From Pseudomonas sp. TMP9 (GTDB lineage: Bacteria; Pseudomonadota; Gammaproteobacteria; Pseudomonadales; Pseudomonadaceae), in NCBI RefSeq assembly GCF_037943105.1, contig NZ_CP149803.1, positions 3,328,001 through 3,392,000 of the forward strand: DNA of 64,000 nucleotides, given 5' to 3'. A model generated the notes under the pieces. It saw only the letters and a list, made by a program, of their open reading frames with translations, searched no databases and had not been told where the DNA came from. Positions 19,801 to 28,461 of this stretch are shown here, one piece after another. A program made the translations under genes and the position numbers. Within the stretch, counting starts at the first letter, position 1, and each line of letters begins with the position of its first letter.

Positions 19801-21159
19801 GTCTTTGGCCTGCTCCAATCCATTGCGCGCTTCTTTGATCACTAGCTGGTGAATCTGCGCAACGTCAGTGATGGGAAGATGACTCTCTTCACGGCCACTG
19901 TCCTGTGCGGGGCCGACCATGCCGGCCAAGGTAGCCTCGACATACAACAGGGCACCGGCAATATCCATCAGCACCGCATCGCTGGGCTCGCCCTGGCCTT
20001 TGGCTAGACCATTGATCACATCAAGCTGGTCAGCTATGACTTTGCGCGGCTGACCGAACCCCAGCACAGCAAGGGTGTCGGCAATTTGCTTGAGCGGCGC
20101 GGCAAGCGCGTCTAGGTCTGATACTTGGGTTCGATCACTGCGTACAAACAGGTCGAGACTGTCTTTCACTCGCACCAGTTCTTCACACAGCGCGGCGACC
20201 ACTGAGCGCATCGCGTCACGGTCTGGACCGGCCAGCCGGGCACGCTCTTCGTCGACAATATCGTCATCGGGTAAGGCGTCGTCGAGACGATATTGGTCTC
20301 TGAGATTACGCACGCGCGGTGACTGAGCCGTGGACTTGGCCACGTAGAACAGCAGGTTTTTACTCAGCTCATCAGGTGCTGCTTGGTTAAGCCCCTTTGC
20401 ACCCTGCTCGAGCAGGCGTTTTAATTCCTTATCCACTTGGCGCAACAGTGTGCGCACAGACGAACCGTTAGCCACGCTGCCATTGGCAAGACCTTCGACC
20501 ACACCGGAGGCGATCTGCCATAAGGGCCCGAGAGGGGAGTCTTTGCATAGGTTTTCTAGGCGGGCAAACACGCGCGCCATGTAGCCCAGATTGGCCGGCA
20601 GGTCCTGATTACGGATCACCCCAACCAAGGCCATTTGCAGCATCTGGCGCAGCTTGCGTAACAGCCCTGGCAGCTCAGCGGTACTCAATTGCGCAATCGA
20701 TTCATTCGACAGCGCTGCGTTACGGCCGGACATATCCGGGGCAAACAGGCTGGTTTCCGAAAGCAGTTTTTCCCCGCGCGCTGCGCGCAGGTCGTTGAGC
20801 AGTGGTAACACGACCATAGGCAGGTCGCGGCGCGCCGTTTGGATGCGATCGAGGTAAACCGGCAGCTGCAGAATTGACTGCATCAGCACTTCCAGGGCTT
20901 CACCCTGATTGGTGACGCGCCCATCAATCAGCGCGCCCGCCAGCTGCTCCATTTCCTCCGCTAGCAAGGCGGCGCCGAAAAACTCGACCATTTGCAAGGT
21001 GCCGTGCACCTGGTGCACATAGGTCTGGCAGAAACGCATGCGCGTGGCATCCTGGGGGTTCTCGACGAACGCCTCCAGCGCCTGACGTGCCTGCTTCAGG
21101 GTTTCCGCGATCTCGCCCTTGACCCATTCAAGGGCGACATAATCGTGCCGATCACCCAT
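13831..21159 (-). CDS. chpA: Giant hybrid histidine kinase ChpA
   Basis: The central CheA-like kinase of the type IV pilus chemosensory system, 2442 residues. Phosphotransfer-type sites with His are seen at 49 (HQVHG), 808, 967, 1307, 1550 and 1697 (all HTLKG). Two related modules have Thr in the His position: T476 in LTQVRGG and T1109 in TTLGRGAEM. The C-terminal third holds the dimer region, the HATPase (HMLRNAVDHGIE and DDGGGI), a CheW-like domain (about 2130-2290) and a receiver with D2367 in LLDIEMPRMDG. Long acidic Pro/Glu/Ala-rich linkers join the modules. The start at 21159 (MGDRHDY) has GGAG upstream; an ATG fifteen bases earlier is possible. ChpA phosphorylates PilG and PilH. Confidence 0.97.
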   Translation of the reverse strand: MGDRHDYVALEWVKGEIAETLKQARQALEAFVENPQDATRMRFCQTYVHQVHGTLQMVEFFGAALLAEEMEQLAGALIDGRVTNQGEALEVLMQSILQLPVYLDRIQTARRDLPMVVLPLLNDLRAARGEKLLSETSLFAPDMSGRNAALSNESIAQLSTAELPGLLRKLRQMLQMALVGVIRNQDLPANLGYMARVFARLENLCKDSPLGPLWQIASGVVEGLANGSVANGSSVRTLLRQVDKELKRLLEQGAKGLNQAAPDELSKNLLFYVAKSTAQSPRVRNLRDQYRLDDALPDDDIVDEERARLAGPDRDAMRSVVAALCEELVRVKDSLDLFVRSDRTQVSDLDALAAPLKQIADTLAVLGFGQPRKVIADQLDVINGLAKGQGEPSDAVLMDIAGALLYVEATLAGMVGPAQDSGREESHLPITDVAQIHQLVIKEARNGLEQAKDAIIEFIASQWNHEHLARVPELLTQVRGGLAMIPLQRAADLLNVCTRYIQEQLLARKAVPNWQSLDTLADAITSVEYYLERLSEDHATQGDLILDVAEESLESLGYPLQEKPSILDRVEPIAESFAPLSNPLDDIEVLSAEAESPVEIELNPAPAVEESPELDLADDFSAEFADLSSTAIEPPRPDAEWASEIHEADLELIDFDLDGVDADALPLVESEQQQPFAGEELQLGSFELDENDSPANWNEAELAALDLPEVDLPSAPLADAATLPVAEKELSMADVMAAPVQAINPPAHDVPPSLLPPPADEEPIDEELMEVFIEEVGEVLETIAQYFPQWCADTDNKEALSEIRRAFHTLKGSGRMVRALVIGELGWSIENLLNRVLDRSIQPDAEVQQVIADVVSLMPALVDEFANKAQRQRDDVDHLAATAHALAKGQRLAKSDAPVESAETLVSSPDAIIDTYTDADEEGLDPQLLEIFRNEAEMHLDTLVGFLADCAQELPQPVTDDLQRALHTLKGSASMAGILPVAEIASPLEKMVKEFKANLIPMDLAEAELLSRAEKLFRLGLEQLESQPLAILPGAAEFLECVQKLHNERLDHAESSRQGDQGEKRDPQMIGIFLAEGMDILLDAEALLRNWRDHPSERQELSSLLDELTTLGRGAEMADLPQIDELCEALLDLYGAVEEGRLAVSERFFSEAEQAHEVLIGMMDQVAAGLQVSAAPERVTALRSLMMEALDPSKLALLSNDGTSGLDIVELADATAALEALSIDEFDAPLELDTAPIEERASSVEPVTEPLLEPPAGALYETLDEEMVSIFLEEAVDILESAGQALERWTVDSDNKAALSSLQRDLHTLKGGARMAEIRPIGDLAHELESLYEGLVDRRYSFSQPLAALLQQSHDSLAQLLEQLQARTAMPSPVQLIEAIRSFRQAGGQGVAENFAAIVPETDLEQVFEPLDLAESEPSEQPEVAEEIDFGMLADMPQDRPDGEPSETEPEEIEAIELSAMAFDEPPSIDLDTESESTAVTDIEPEWQPEFEPEIAALPAVLSDDRDPELVEIFLEEGFDIIDSAGAALQRWMGDVNNSLELESLQRDLHTLKGGARMAEIREIGDLAHELEFLYEDLGQGRLRASQDLFTLLQACHDSLAEMLEAVRDTRGVPSGDELINTIKRFRANPDEQLSMPSAVALRAADAQQDDDGEADILDIFLEEGDDLLEAMEVAIGRWEDDRENTAAIDDMLRILHTLKGGARLSGQKALGDLTHSLEQHLTEAQAQGAPWPQSLFVDVQSGFEGLQQELDALRQRLNDSSLADMASTQTPASVAQPVTRLPELSVPIVAASSMPAQELVAKVLPFVRRAQEAAQEAASRRAPQELVKVPAELLEGLVNLAGETSIFRGRVEQQVSDFGFTLSEMEATIDRVRDQLRRLDTETQAQILSRIEAEAERMGYEDFDPLEMDRHSQLQQLSRALFESASDLLDLKETLAARNRDAETLLLQQARVNSELQEGLMRTRMVPFDRLVPRLRRIVRQISGELGKQVEFVVGNADGEMDRTVLERIVAPLEHMLRNAVDHGIEAADVRRAAGKPEQGTIRLALGREGGDIVLTLADDGGGIRLEAVRRKAIERGLMDADADLSDHEVLQFILEAGFSTAEKITQISGRGVGMDVVHSEVKQLGGSMSIESQPGSGTTFTIRLPFTVSVNRALMVLSGEDLYAIPLNTIEGIVRVSPFELEAYYAPDAPRFEYAGQSYELRYLGDLLNNGQQPKLVGQSLPLPVILVRSKEHAVAVQVDSLAGSREIVVKSLGPQFAGVHGISGATILGDGRVVVILDLLATIRVLHAHLLTQLQPRQLRQSATAAEIEADRPTLVMVVDDSVTVRKVTSRLLERNGMNVLTAKDGVDAISQLQERKPDIMLLDIEMPRMDGFEVATLVRHDEGLKDLPIIMITSRTGEKHRERAMSIGVNDYLGKPYQESLLLETIQKLVGRRPVNRT

Positions 21160-21192
21160 AGCCACTCCACTCATAAACTTGGCTCTTCTGCC

Positions 21193-22074
21193 TTATCCCT
21201 TGCGGGTAAACGCCAGCACTCGCTCGTCGGCCACCGGGATCAAATCCGGGTGCTGCCAACCTGCTATTTCGCCCACTCCCACCACCAGCAAACCTCCAGG
21301 CACCAGACGCTCGGCCAGGCGGTTGAGGATCTCGCGGCGGCGCCAGCGACGAAAATAGATCAACAAGTTCTGACAAAAAATAACGTCCATACCGGACATG
21401 GGTGCTTTGGCCAGCTCGAGTACATTGAGCCGGGCGCAACACACTCGCGCTGCCAAACTCGGCAGCACTTTGAAACGACCGTCGTCTTGAGCCAAGAAGT
21501 AGCGCTGGCTTAGATCGGCCTCTAAGTGTTCTAAACGGCGTGCGCCATATTGGCCGTCACGCGCCTTGCTCAAGGCGTTCAGGCTGATATCAGTGCCTGT
21601 CACACCAAAATGCTCCGGGTAATCACTGTTACGCAGCACTTCTGCAGCGCTGATCCCCAGTGAATAAGGCTCTTCGCCGCTGGCGCAGCCTACGCTCCAA
21701 AGCGCCAATGGCTGCGTCAGACCCCGCTGCAACCGCTCACGCAAATAATTCTCGAGCAGATCAAACGACGGCCGATGACGAAAAAAACGGGTTTCCTGCA
21801 CAGTCAAACGGTCCAGCAGCGTCGACCACTCCACTGCACCGCGAGGGCCATCGGTTACCTGCTGGTAGTAGGCGGCGTAATCAATTACACCGAGCTCACG
21901 CATGCGCGCACTCAGATTGGTTTGCAAAAACGCTCGCCGTCGCCCATTCAGAACAACCCCGGTACGCTCCTCAAGCAGCATCTGCCAGTCGCGAAATTCC
22001 TTGACTGTCATGTCTGCCAAAGGCTGCAAGGCCCAAACGCCTGACTGCATGTCGTGCCCCTCGCTAACGGCCAT
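21193..22074 (-). CDS. pilK: CheR-like methyltransferase PilK
   Basis: A 293-residue SAM-dependent protein-glutamate methyltransferase that should methylate the receptor PilJ. The N-terminal helical CheR domain includes FRDWQMLLEERTGVVL. The methyltransferase domain shows LWSVGCASGEEPYSLG (the SAM-binding Gly-rich loop), FGVTGTDISLNALSKAR, and the DVIFCQNLLIYF motif of CheR enzymes. The chosen start at 22074 has AGAGG upstream; an ATG at 22050 is also well placed behind GAGGGG, so the N-terminus is uncertain by eight residues. It lies between pilJ and chpA. Confidence 0.94.
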   Translation of the reverse strand: MAVSEGHDMQSGVWALQPLADMTVKEFRDWQMLLEERTGVVLNGRRRAFLQTNLSARMRELGVIDYAAYYQQVTDGPRGAVEWSTLLDRLTVQETRFFRHRPSFDLLENYLRERLQRGLTQPLALWSVGCASGEEPYSLGISAAEVLRNSDYPEHFGVTGTDISLNALSKARDGQYGARRLEHLEADLSQRYFLAQDDGRFKVLPSLAARVCCARLNVLELAKAPMSGMDVIFCQNLLIYFRRWRRREILNRLAERLVPGGLLVVGVGEIAGWQHPDLIPVADERVLAFTRKG

Positions 22075-22119
22075 AAACCTCTGTGCAACAGGCTTTTCAG
22101 CCTGTCACGCAGCGGCTGA

Positions 22120-24165
22120 TTAGGCCTGCTCACCACCCGGCAAGGTAAAACCGGATACCGACTTACGCATCTCACTGGCCATTTTGGCCAAGTTACCAAT
22201 GCTCTTGGCGGTCGCGGTGGTACCGGACGAGGTTTGCGAGGTGATTTCCTGGATCACGTTCATCGTGTTGGAAATATGACCCGCCGAAGACGCTTGCTGG
22301 CGGGCGGCATTGGAGATGTTCTGGATCAAGGCCGCGAGGGTCTTGGATACCTTCTCAATCTCTTCCAGAGCCACCCCGGCGTCTTGGGCCAGACGCGCAC
22401 CGCGTACCACTTCAGAGGTCGTTTGCTCCATCGAGATTACGGCTTCATTGGTGTCGGTCTGAATCGTCTTAACCAGCGCTTCGATCTGCTTAGTTGCAGC
22501 AGAAGAACGTTCTGCAAGGCGTTGTACTTCGTCCGCTACTACGGCGAAGCCTCGACCTGCATCACCCGCCATGGAGGCCTGAATCGCAGCGTTCAGTGCA
22601 AGGATGTTGGTCTGATCAGCAATGTCGTTAATCAAGCTAACGATGTCACCGATCTCCTGGGACGATTCACCGAGCCGCTTAATTCGCTTGGAGGTGTCCT
22701 GGATCTGCTCACGGATGTTATCCATGCCGGTGATGGTGTTGTGCACCACCTCGTTGCCCTTGTTGGCGATGGCTACGGAACGCTCTGCTACCGCAGAGGA
22801 CTCCGAGGCGTTCGCAGATACCTGGTCAATCGACACAGCCATTTCATTAATTGCCGCAGACGCGCCAGCAATTTCCTGAGCCTGGTGCTCAGAAGCCTCA
22901 GCCAAATGCATCGCCGTGGCTTGGGTTTCTTGGGCTGCACCGGCTACCTGAACAGCGGTCAGGTTGATCGTTGCGACCAGATCACGCAGCTGGTCGATGG
23001 AGTAGTTGATGGAGTCAGCAATGGCACCTGTAAAGTCTTCGGTTACCGTCGCCGCCACCGTCAGGTCACCGTCGGCAAGGTCAGCGATTTCGTCGAGCAA
23101 TCGCAGAATAGCTGTCTGGTTGCGCTCGTTTTTCTCGGCAGTAGAGGCTAGGCGGCGGTTGGTTTCACGTACCATGACTAAGCCAATCAGAATGATCGAA
23201 CCCAGCGCCAAGGCACCAAGTACGTAACCAATCAGGGTGTTGATGGCACGGCCCGTGGCCAGATCATCAAAACCAACAGCCAAGTTTGAAGCCTTGTCCA
23301 ACAGCGTCTGCGACACGGTAAAGATGACGTTGGCCGACTCCCGCACCTGGAACAGCTCAGGTGAGGTTTCGAGAATTTCATCCACCGAACCAGAAACGAA
23401 TTCAAACAGCTCGGAAATTTCTGACAAGCGCTCAAGGGCCTCATCGTCGCTCACTTGAGCGATTTCCATGGCAGCGTTGCCTTCCAGCATTGCGCTCAAT
23501 ACGCGGCCGAACAAGCTAGCATCACGACCGAACATGTCGGCGGCTTGCACCGAGTCTTGGTCACCGGCCAGTACCTTGTTAACCGAACCGAGGATACGTT
23601 CGGCCAGCAAAGACTGACGCTGAGCAACCGACACCTGAGCCGCCGGCGCACCGCTTTCGAGCAGGATGTCGACTACCTCTTCGTACTCAACCTGCAGCTG
23701 CGGAATGGTTTCCGCCAGCGTGGCTGCTACTTGGTGCAACGACAGTACAGTCTGTTCGTTAGCCAAGATGGCGTCAGTGTTCTGCCGCAGCGTATCCCAG
23801 TCCTGTTGCACCACAGCGATCTGAGGCTGCAAGGATTGCGGCGCTGCGGGCAGCCCGCTTTCCTCGTTACCGTCGGTCAGATAACCCCAGCGAGTCTGGA
23901 AGTCGTTGCGCGCTTCGCGTAGCAAACTGAACGCTTCAGCCGTACCTGCCGCCGCTTCCGTGGAGTTTTTCGCAATACGCTGAGACAGCACGCGCAACTC
24001 ACCGGCGTGACCGATGTACTCCGTGTCGTAGTTGGATTGCGTATTGATGTAGGCGAAGTTGGCGAACAACAACACGATCGAAACGATCAGGACAATAAAC
24101 AGCCCTGCAATCAACGAGCTGCTACGCGCGCCTGCTAACAATTTACCTGCATTTATTTTTTTCAT
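22120..24165 (-). CDS. pilJ: Methyl-accepting chemotaxis protein PilJ
   Basis: The 681-residue receptor of the Pil-Chp system. The first membrane helix is at about residues 16-38. A periplasmic PilJ-type sensor region follows (rich in helices, [16 protein letters not shown] at its start), and the second helix is near 307-328. A HAMP-like linker and the long cytoplasmic coiled coil follow. The conserved signalling tip reads [20 protein letters not shown], then [18 protein letters not shown]. In P. aeruginosa PilJ senses pilus or surface contact and drives ChpA. The chromosomal start at 24165 leaves a normal MKK N-terminus. Confidence 0.97.
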   Translation of the reverse strand: MKKINAGKLLAGARSSSLIAGLFIVLIVSIVLLFANFAYINTQSNYDTEYIGHAGELRVLSQRIAKNSTEAAAGTAEAFSLLREARNDFQTRWGYLTDGNEESGLPAAPQSLQPQIAVVQQDWDTLRQNTDAILANEQTVLSLHQVAATLAETIPQLQVEYEEVVDILLESGAPAAQVSVAQRQSLLAERILGSVNKVLAGDQDSVQAADMFGRDASLFGRVLSAMLEGNAAMEIAQVSDDEALERLSEISELFEFVSGSVDEILETSPELFQVRESANVIFTVSQTLLDKASNLAVGFDDLATGRAINTLIGYVLGALALGSIILIGLVMVRETNRRLASTAEKNERNQTAILRLLDEIADLADGDLTVAATVTEDFTGAIADSINYSIDQLRDLVATINLTAVQVAGAAQETQATAMHLAEASEHQAQEIAGASAAINEMAVSIDQVSANASESSAVAERSVAIANKGNEVVHNTITGMDNIREQIQDTSKRIKRLGESSQEIGDIVSLINDIADQTNILALNAAIQASMAGDAGRGFAVVADEVQRLAERSSAATKQIEALVKTIQTDTNEAVISMEQTTSEVVRGARLAQDAGVALEEIEKVSKTLAALIQNISNAARQQASSAGHISNTMNVIQEITSQTSSGTTATAKSIGNLAKMASEMRKSVSGFTLPGGEQA

Positions 24166-24249
24166 TTACTGGCCCCCGCCTGGACCGACCGCACTACGGT
24201 TCTCATGTAACGCCAAAAGGCCGGCAATGCCGACCCAACCGATAAACTG

Positions 24250-24786
24250 TTAATACGCCACGTCGAGAAAACCCGAGTTCTGGGCCAGCGCGTGTGGGCT
24301 GAACACCAGCCAGGGCTGTTCACGTTGAAATACTCCGTGGATGAAAGGTGCGATGGACGCCTCGAGCGGCGGCAGCTGCTCAGTGAAGGTGTCCACAGGG
24401 AAATGCTGCATACCAAACACTTCGTCGACTGTAAGTCCGGCGAAGACGTCTTGGTGGTCAACCACCAAAACACGACGTTTTTTACGCAACGGCGACAGCT
24501 CGCTGCCGAAAAAGCCACACAGGTCCATCACCGGCAGCAGACGCCCGCGAACGTTGGCCACGCCCTTTACCCAGTGTTTAACACCGGGCAGCAAGGTATG
24601 GCGCGGCTCATGCAGAACCTCACCCACCTCACCCATGGGGGCGACGAAATAACGCTCACCCATACGAAAACCGATACCGCTCCACGTTTGCACGACCGCT
24701 TGCTGCGAAGGCAAGCCAGCAGCCAGCGACCGACAAAGTTTGTCGATATCAAGAAGGGTTTGAAAAGGAGTTTGCGCGTCCGACAT
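24250..24786 (-). CDS. pilI: CheW-like adaptor PilI
   Basis: A 178-residue CheW-family protein coupling PilJ to ChpA. The CheW fold is visible from about residue 35: GIGFRMGERYFVAPMGEV, the receptor-contact region VKGVANVRGRLLPVMDL, and the later VLVVDHQDVFAGLTVDEV. It sits between pilH and pilJ in the standard order. Its absence in P. aeruginosa abolishes twitching, which is family knowledge and not visible here. Confidence 0.95.
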   Translation of the reverse strand: MSDAQTPFQTLLDIDKLCRSLAAGLPSQQAVVQTWSGIGFRMGERYFVAPMGEVGEVLHEPRHTLLPGVKHWVKGVANVRGRLLPVMDLCGFFGSELSPLRKKRRVLVVDHQDVFAGLTVDEVFGMQHFPVDTFTEQLPPLEASIAPFIHGVFQREQPWLVFSPHALAQNSGFLDVAY

Positions 24787-24831
24787 GCCAACTGCGGCCT
24801 TATTTTTATTTAATTGCGGACTGAATCGGTC

Positions 24832-25197
24832 TTAACCAGCCAATACCGCATTCAACGTTTTAACGAGGGTGTCTTCATCAACCGGCTTGGTCAGGTAATC
24901 CTTGGCGCCTTGGCGCTTGCCCCAGACCTTGTCGGTTTCCTGATCTTTAGTGGTGACGATGATTACCGGTATATGGCTTGTCTCTGCGTCTTTGGTGAGC
25001 TGGCGGGTCGCCTGAAAACCATTAAGACCAGGCATTACGATGTCCATCAAAACCGCGTCGGGCTTTTCCTGACGCGCCAAAGCAACGCCATCAGCACCGT
25101 TTTCCGCCTTCAGTACCTGATGGCCATGCTTTTCCAACATAGCAGTCAGCTTGTACATTTCAGTCGGCGAGTCATCAACAATCAGAATTCGAGCCAT
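24832..25197 (-). CDS. pilH: Response regulator PilH
   Basis: A 121-residue single-domain CheY-like receiver. The acidic pair is in ILIVDDS (residues 4-10), the phosphorylated residue is D52 in LMDIVMPGLNG, the conserved Thr is in IIVTTKD and the Lys in YLTKPVD. There is no output domain. In P. aeruginosa PilH favours pilus retraction or acts as a phosphate sink that dampens PilG. The start at 25197 gives the usual length; an ATG 12 bases upstream is possible. Confidence 0.95.
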   Translation of the reverse strand: MARILIVDDSPTEMYKLTAMLEKHGHQVLKAENGADGVALARQEKPDAVLMDIVMPGLNGFQATRQLTKDAETSHIPVIIVTTKDQETDKVWGKRQGAKDYLTKPVDEDTLVKTLNAVLAG

Positions 25198-25244
25198 GGT
25201 GTTTCCCACTACCTTAAATAGATACCCAGCTAATCAGCTAGGCA

Positions 25245-25652
25245 TCAGGACGATTGTTCCACCGGTACAAAGCCAGGCACATGGGCTTTGATCGCACCGA
25301 GCAACTCTTCTTTGCTGAAGGGCTTAGTCAGGTATTGATCTGAGCCGACGATGCGCCCCTTAGCTTTATCGAACAGGCCGTCTTTAGAAGACAGCATGAT
25401 CACCGGAGTGGATTTAAAAGCGCTGTTGTTTTTAATCAAGGCGCAGGTCTGATATCCGTCAAGCCGCGGCATCATAATGTCGACAAAAATGATGCTTGGA
25501 TGAGTATCAGCGATCTTTGCTAACGCATCGAAGCCGTCAACTGCGGTAATTACTTCGCAGCCCACTTTTTTCAGCAGGGTTTCCGCGGTACGACGAATCG
25601 TTTTCGAATCGTCGATCACCATCACCCTCAAACCCTCGGAATGCTGTTCCAT
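25245..25652 (-). CDS. pilG: Response regulator PilG
   Basis: A 135-residue single-domain receiver and the first gene of the pil-chp operon. Key residues are the DDS acidic pocket (residues 14-16), D58 in IIFVDIMMPRLDG, Ser/Thr in IMLSSKD and Lys in YLTKPFSKEE. Phosphorylated by ChpA, PilG promotes pilus extension and cAMP synthesis in P. aeruginosa. The operon promoter must lie in the 239-base gap shared with the divergent gshB gene; I see no convincing consensus boxes there. Confidence 0.96.
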   Translation of the reverse strand: MEQHSEGLRVMVIDDSKTIRRTAETLLKKVGCEVITAVDGFDALAKIADTHPSIIFVDIMMPRLDGYQTCALIKNNSAFKSTPVIMLSSKDGLFDKAKGRIVGSDQYLTKPFSKEELLGAIKAHVPGFVPVEQSS

Positions 25653-25891
25653 GTTTGCCCTACCATCGCCTCGGTGAATCGTTATTTTACGTTTTATCAG
25701 TGCGCTTGAGGCCCTGTCACCGACGGGCTACGCCCCAATCGTTTGGCCTTTTTAGCACACTCTCCTGATGCAATCTATAAGCCGCGACGGCGCAAGGTTT
25801 TTCCTTGACCACCCGACTTGTCAGCGCCACCCTGACGCCACATAAAGCCTCAGCACACTTTAATCGCTGCCATTTTACGGAGAACACCGCC

Positions 25892-26854
25892 ATGAGCGTC
25901 CGCCTCGGCATTGTCATGGACCCCATTGCCCAGATCGCCTTCAAGAAGGACAGTTCGCTGGCCATGTTGCTCGCCGCTCAAGCGCGTGGCTGGTCCCTCT
26001 TCTATATGGAGCAGAAGGATCTTTACCAAGCTAAAGGTGTAGCCCGCGCCAAAGTCGCAGCGCTTACTGTATTCAACGACCCACAGCGCTGGTTCGAGCT
26101 GAGCACTGAGGAGGACGTTGCGTTAAGCGAGCTGGATGTGATCCTGATGCGCAAGGATCCGCCATTCGATAACGAGTTCGTCTACTCCACCTACCTGTTG
26201 GAACAAGCCGAGCAAGCCGGCACATTGGTGGTTAACCGCCCGCAAAGTCTGCGCGACTGTAATGAAAAGTACTTTGCCACCCAGTTCAGCCAATACACCC
26301 CGCCGACTGTGGTCAGCCGAAGAGCGGACATTCTGCGCGAGTTTGCCAAAGAGCAGCGTGACATCATTCTCAAACCCCTCGATGGTATGGGCGGATCGAT
26401 GATATTTCGTCATACCGAGGGCGATCCCAACCTTTCAGTGATTCTTGAGACCCTGACCAACCATGGCCAGCAACAAATCATGGCTCAAGGCTATCTGCCG
26501 TCAATCAAGGATGGCGACAAGCGCATTCTGATGATTGATGGCGAGCCGGTGCCCTATTGCTTGGCGCGTATTCCGGCGGCTGGCGAAACTCGCGGCAACC
26601 TAGCCGCTGGCGGTCGAGGCGAAGCCCGTCCGCTGACCGAGCGCGACCGCGAGATCGCCGCCGCTGTTGGCCCAACATTGCGTGAAAAAGGCTTGCTGTT
26701 TGTCGGCCTGGATGTGATTGGCGAGCACCTGACCGAAATTAACGTCACCAGCCCAACCTGCATTCGCGAAATCGATAATGCTTTTGGTACGCACATCGGC
26801 GAACAACTGATGGATGTGATCGCTCAGAAGCTCAATGCGCGCAGTGCTTCATAG
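25892..26854 (+). CDS. gshB: Glutathione synthetase
   Basis: An ATP-grasp ligase that joins gamma-glutamylcysteine and glycine to make glutathione. It has 320 residues, typical of proteobacterial GshB. Marks are the N-terminal RLGIVMDPIAQI, MRKDPPFDNEFVY, the ATP-binding ILKPLDGMGGSMIFR, and NVTSPTCIREID near the C-terminus with the metal-binding Asn. The start at 25892 has GGAG upstream. It is divergent from pilG and followed closely by tonB3. Confidence 0.97.
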   Translation: MSVRLGIVMDPIAQIAFKKDSSLAMLLAAQARGWSLFYMEQKDLYQAKGVARAKVAALTVFNDPQRWFELSTEEDVALSELDVILMRKDPPFDNEFVYSTYLLEQAEQAGTLVVNRPQSLRDCNEKYFATQFSQYTPPTVVSRRADILREFAKEQRDIILKPLDGMGGSMIFRHTEGDPNLSVILETLTNHGQQQIMAQGYLPSIKDGDKRILMIDGEPVPYCLARIPAAGETRGNLAAGGRGEARPLTERDREIAAAVGPTLREKGLLFVGLDVIGEHLTEINVTSPTCIREIDNAFGTHIGEQLMDVIAQKLNARSAS

Positions 26855-26910
26855 ACTTTTCCATGCGCCCTCGGCAGACTGCGCGGCATGCTCAGCAGGC
26901 CCACTATGCA

Positions 26911-27807
26911 ATGAATGCAGCAACCCAACCCCCTGAACTTTCCAGCGCCGGCGTAGAGCCGGCGGATCGCTTGGGCTTTACCTTGTTTCTCGCAGCCGTA
27001 CTGCATCTCGCGTTGATTCTCGGCTTGGGTTTCACCCTGGCCGAGCCAAGCCAAATCAGTAAAACCCTGGAAATAACCCTCTCCACCTTTAAGAGCGAAG
27101 ACAAGCCCAAAGATGCCGATTTTCTCGCCCAGGATAACCAGCAAGGCAGCGGCACCCTAGAACATAAGGCCGCGCCAAAAACCACTGAACAGGCGCTGTT
27201 TCAAGACAGCGAAGTCAAGCGTGTAACGCCGCCCGCCGCCCCACAACAACCGGCGGTGCGCCAGCAAGCCCCCAAGGCTGCCGTTGCCACTCGCGCGCCG
27301 CAACAGCAGAAAACACCGGTTAAACGCGAAGCAGCCAAACCCACGCCGCAAGCACGACCTGCCCCGGTGTTTGACAGCGCGCAGCTGTCTTCAGAGATCG
27401 CAAGCTTAGAAGCCGAACTGGCTCTGGAAGTGCAGCAATACGCCAAGCGCCCGAAAATCCATCGCATCAATGCTGCTTCGACCATGCGTGACAAGGGGGC
27501 TTGGTACAAAGATGAATGGCGCAAAAAAGTCGAGCGTGTCGGCAACCTCAACTACCCGGATGATGCACGGCGCCAAGGTATTTACGGCAACCTGCGTTTG
27601 CTGGTGTCGATCAATCGTGACGGTACGCTTTATGAAGTACTGGTACTGGAGTCGTCCGGTCAACGCCTACTCGACCAAGCCGCCCTGCGCATCGTGCGTT
27701 TAGCTGCACCGTTCGCACCGTTCACCGGCGATTTAGCCGATGTTGATCGCCTAGAGATCATCCGCACGTGGCGCTTCGAGCGCGGCGACCGGCTGTCGAG
27801 CAACTGA
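26911..27807 (+). CDS. tonB3: TonB-family protein TonB3
   Basis: A 298-residue TonB-type energy transducer. The N-terminal membrane anchor is at about residues 22-44 (FTLFLAAVLHLALILGLGF). It is followed by a long Pro/Ala/Gln/Lys-rich periplasmic linker, then the C-terminal TonB domain (VERVGNLNYPDDARRQGIYG, LLVSINRDGTLYEVLVLESSG). In P. aeruginosa TonB3 is needed for twitching motility and pilus assembly, which fits its place between pil genes and gshB. The start is uncertain: an ATG at 26863 would add 16 residues, and neither has a strong ribosome site. Confidence 0.88.
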   Translation: MNAATQPPELSSAGVEPADRLGFTLFLAAVLHLALILGLGFTLAEPSQISKTLEITLSTFKSEDKPKDADFLAQDNQQGSGTLEHKAAPKTTEQALFQDSEVKRVTPPAAPQQPAVRQQAPKAAVATRAPQQQKTPVKREAAKPTPQARPAPVFDSAQLSSEIASLEAELALEVQQYAKRPKIHRINAASTMRDKGAWYKDEWRKKVERVGNLNYPDDARRQGIYGNLRLLVSINRDGTLYEVLVLESSGQRLLDQAALRIVRLAAPFAPFTGDLADVDRLEIIRTWRFERGDRLSSN

Positions 27808-27891
27808 GCGCTCACAAGAAAGTCAGCCGCTGCAATGCCGGCTAAACGTTTGAGGCTTGAGGCTTGCCGCCCAAAGCTCCAAACTACCCCC

Positions 27892-28461
27892 ATGAAAGAC
27901 GCCAGCCCCAGCTACCTTAAGCACCATTTCCTGATTGCCATGCCGCACATGGCCGATCCGCGTTTTGCGCAGACCGTCACCTACCTAATTGACCATAACG
28001 AGCATGGCGCCATGGGTTTGGTGATCAACAAGCCCAGCGGCCTCAGTTTGGCTGATGTGCTCGAACAACTGCGCCCCGATGAAGAGCCGCCGGTGCTGTG
28101 CCAAAGCCTGCCGATTTTTACCGGTGGCCCGGTACAAACGGACCGCGGCTTTGTCCTGCACCCCAGCGGGCCGCAGTATCAGGCGACGCTGGATTTAGGC
28201 GAACTGGGCCTGTCGACCTCACAAGACGTGTTGTTCGCCATTGCTGACGGCAGCGGCCCCGAAAAATACCTGATCACCCTTGGCTACGCTGGCTGGGAAG
28301 CCGGGCAACTGGAAGCCGAGCTGGTTGATAACGCTTGGCTGACCTGCCCGGCCGATCCCAGCATCCTCTTCGAGCTGCCTTACGATCAGCGCTTAAAAGC
28401 CTCCGCCGCCTGCTTGGGGGTCAACCTCAGCCTGCTTACCTCACAAGCTGGGCACGCCTGA
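27892..28461 (+). CDS. algH: UPF0301/AlgH family protein (YqgE)
   Basis: A 189-residue protein of the YqgE/AlgH family. Family marks are LKHHFLIAMPHMADPRFAQT at the start, YLIDHNEHGAMGLVINKPSG, and FTGGPVQTDRGFVLH. It was linked to alginate regulation in P. aeruginosa, but its molecular function is not established. The ATG at 27892 gives the normal length. Its stop codon overlaps the ruvX start (TGATG), and this algH-ruvX pairing is widely conserved in gamma-proteobacteria. Confidence 0.95.
   Translation: MKDASPSYLKHHFLIAMPHMADPRFAQTVTYLIDHNEHGAMGLVINKPSGLSLADVLEQLRPDEEPPVLCQSLPIFTGGPVQTDRGFVLHPSGPQYQATLDLGELGLSTSQDVLFAIADGSGPEKYLITLGYAGWEAGQLEAELVDNAWLTCPADPSILFELPYDQRLKASAACLGVNLSLLTSQAGHA

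Noticed and set aside
22234..23151. A plus-strand open frame of 305 codons inside pilJ
   Set aside because: Arg/Gly/Leu-rich shadow of the highly conserved MCP signalling domain on the other strand; no supporting motif.
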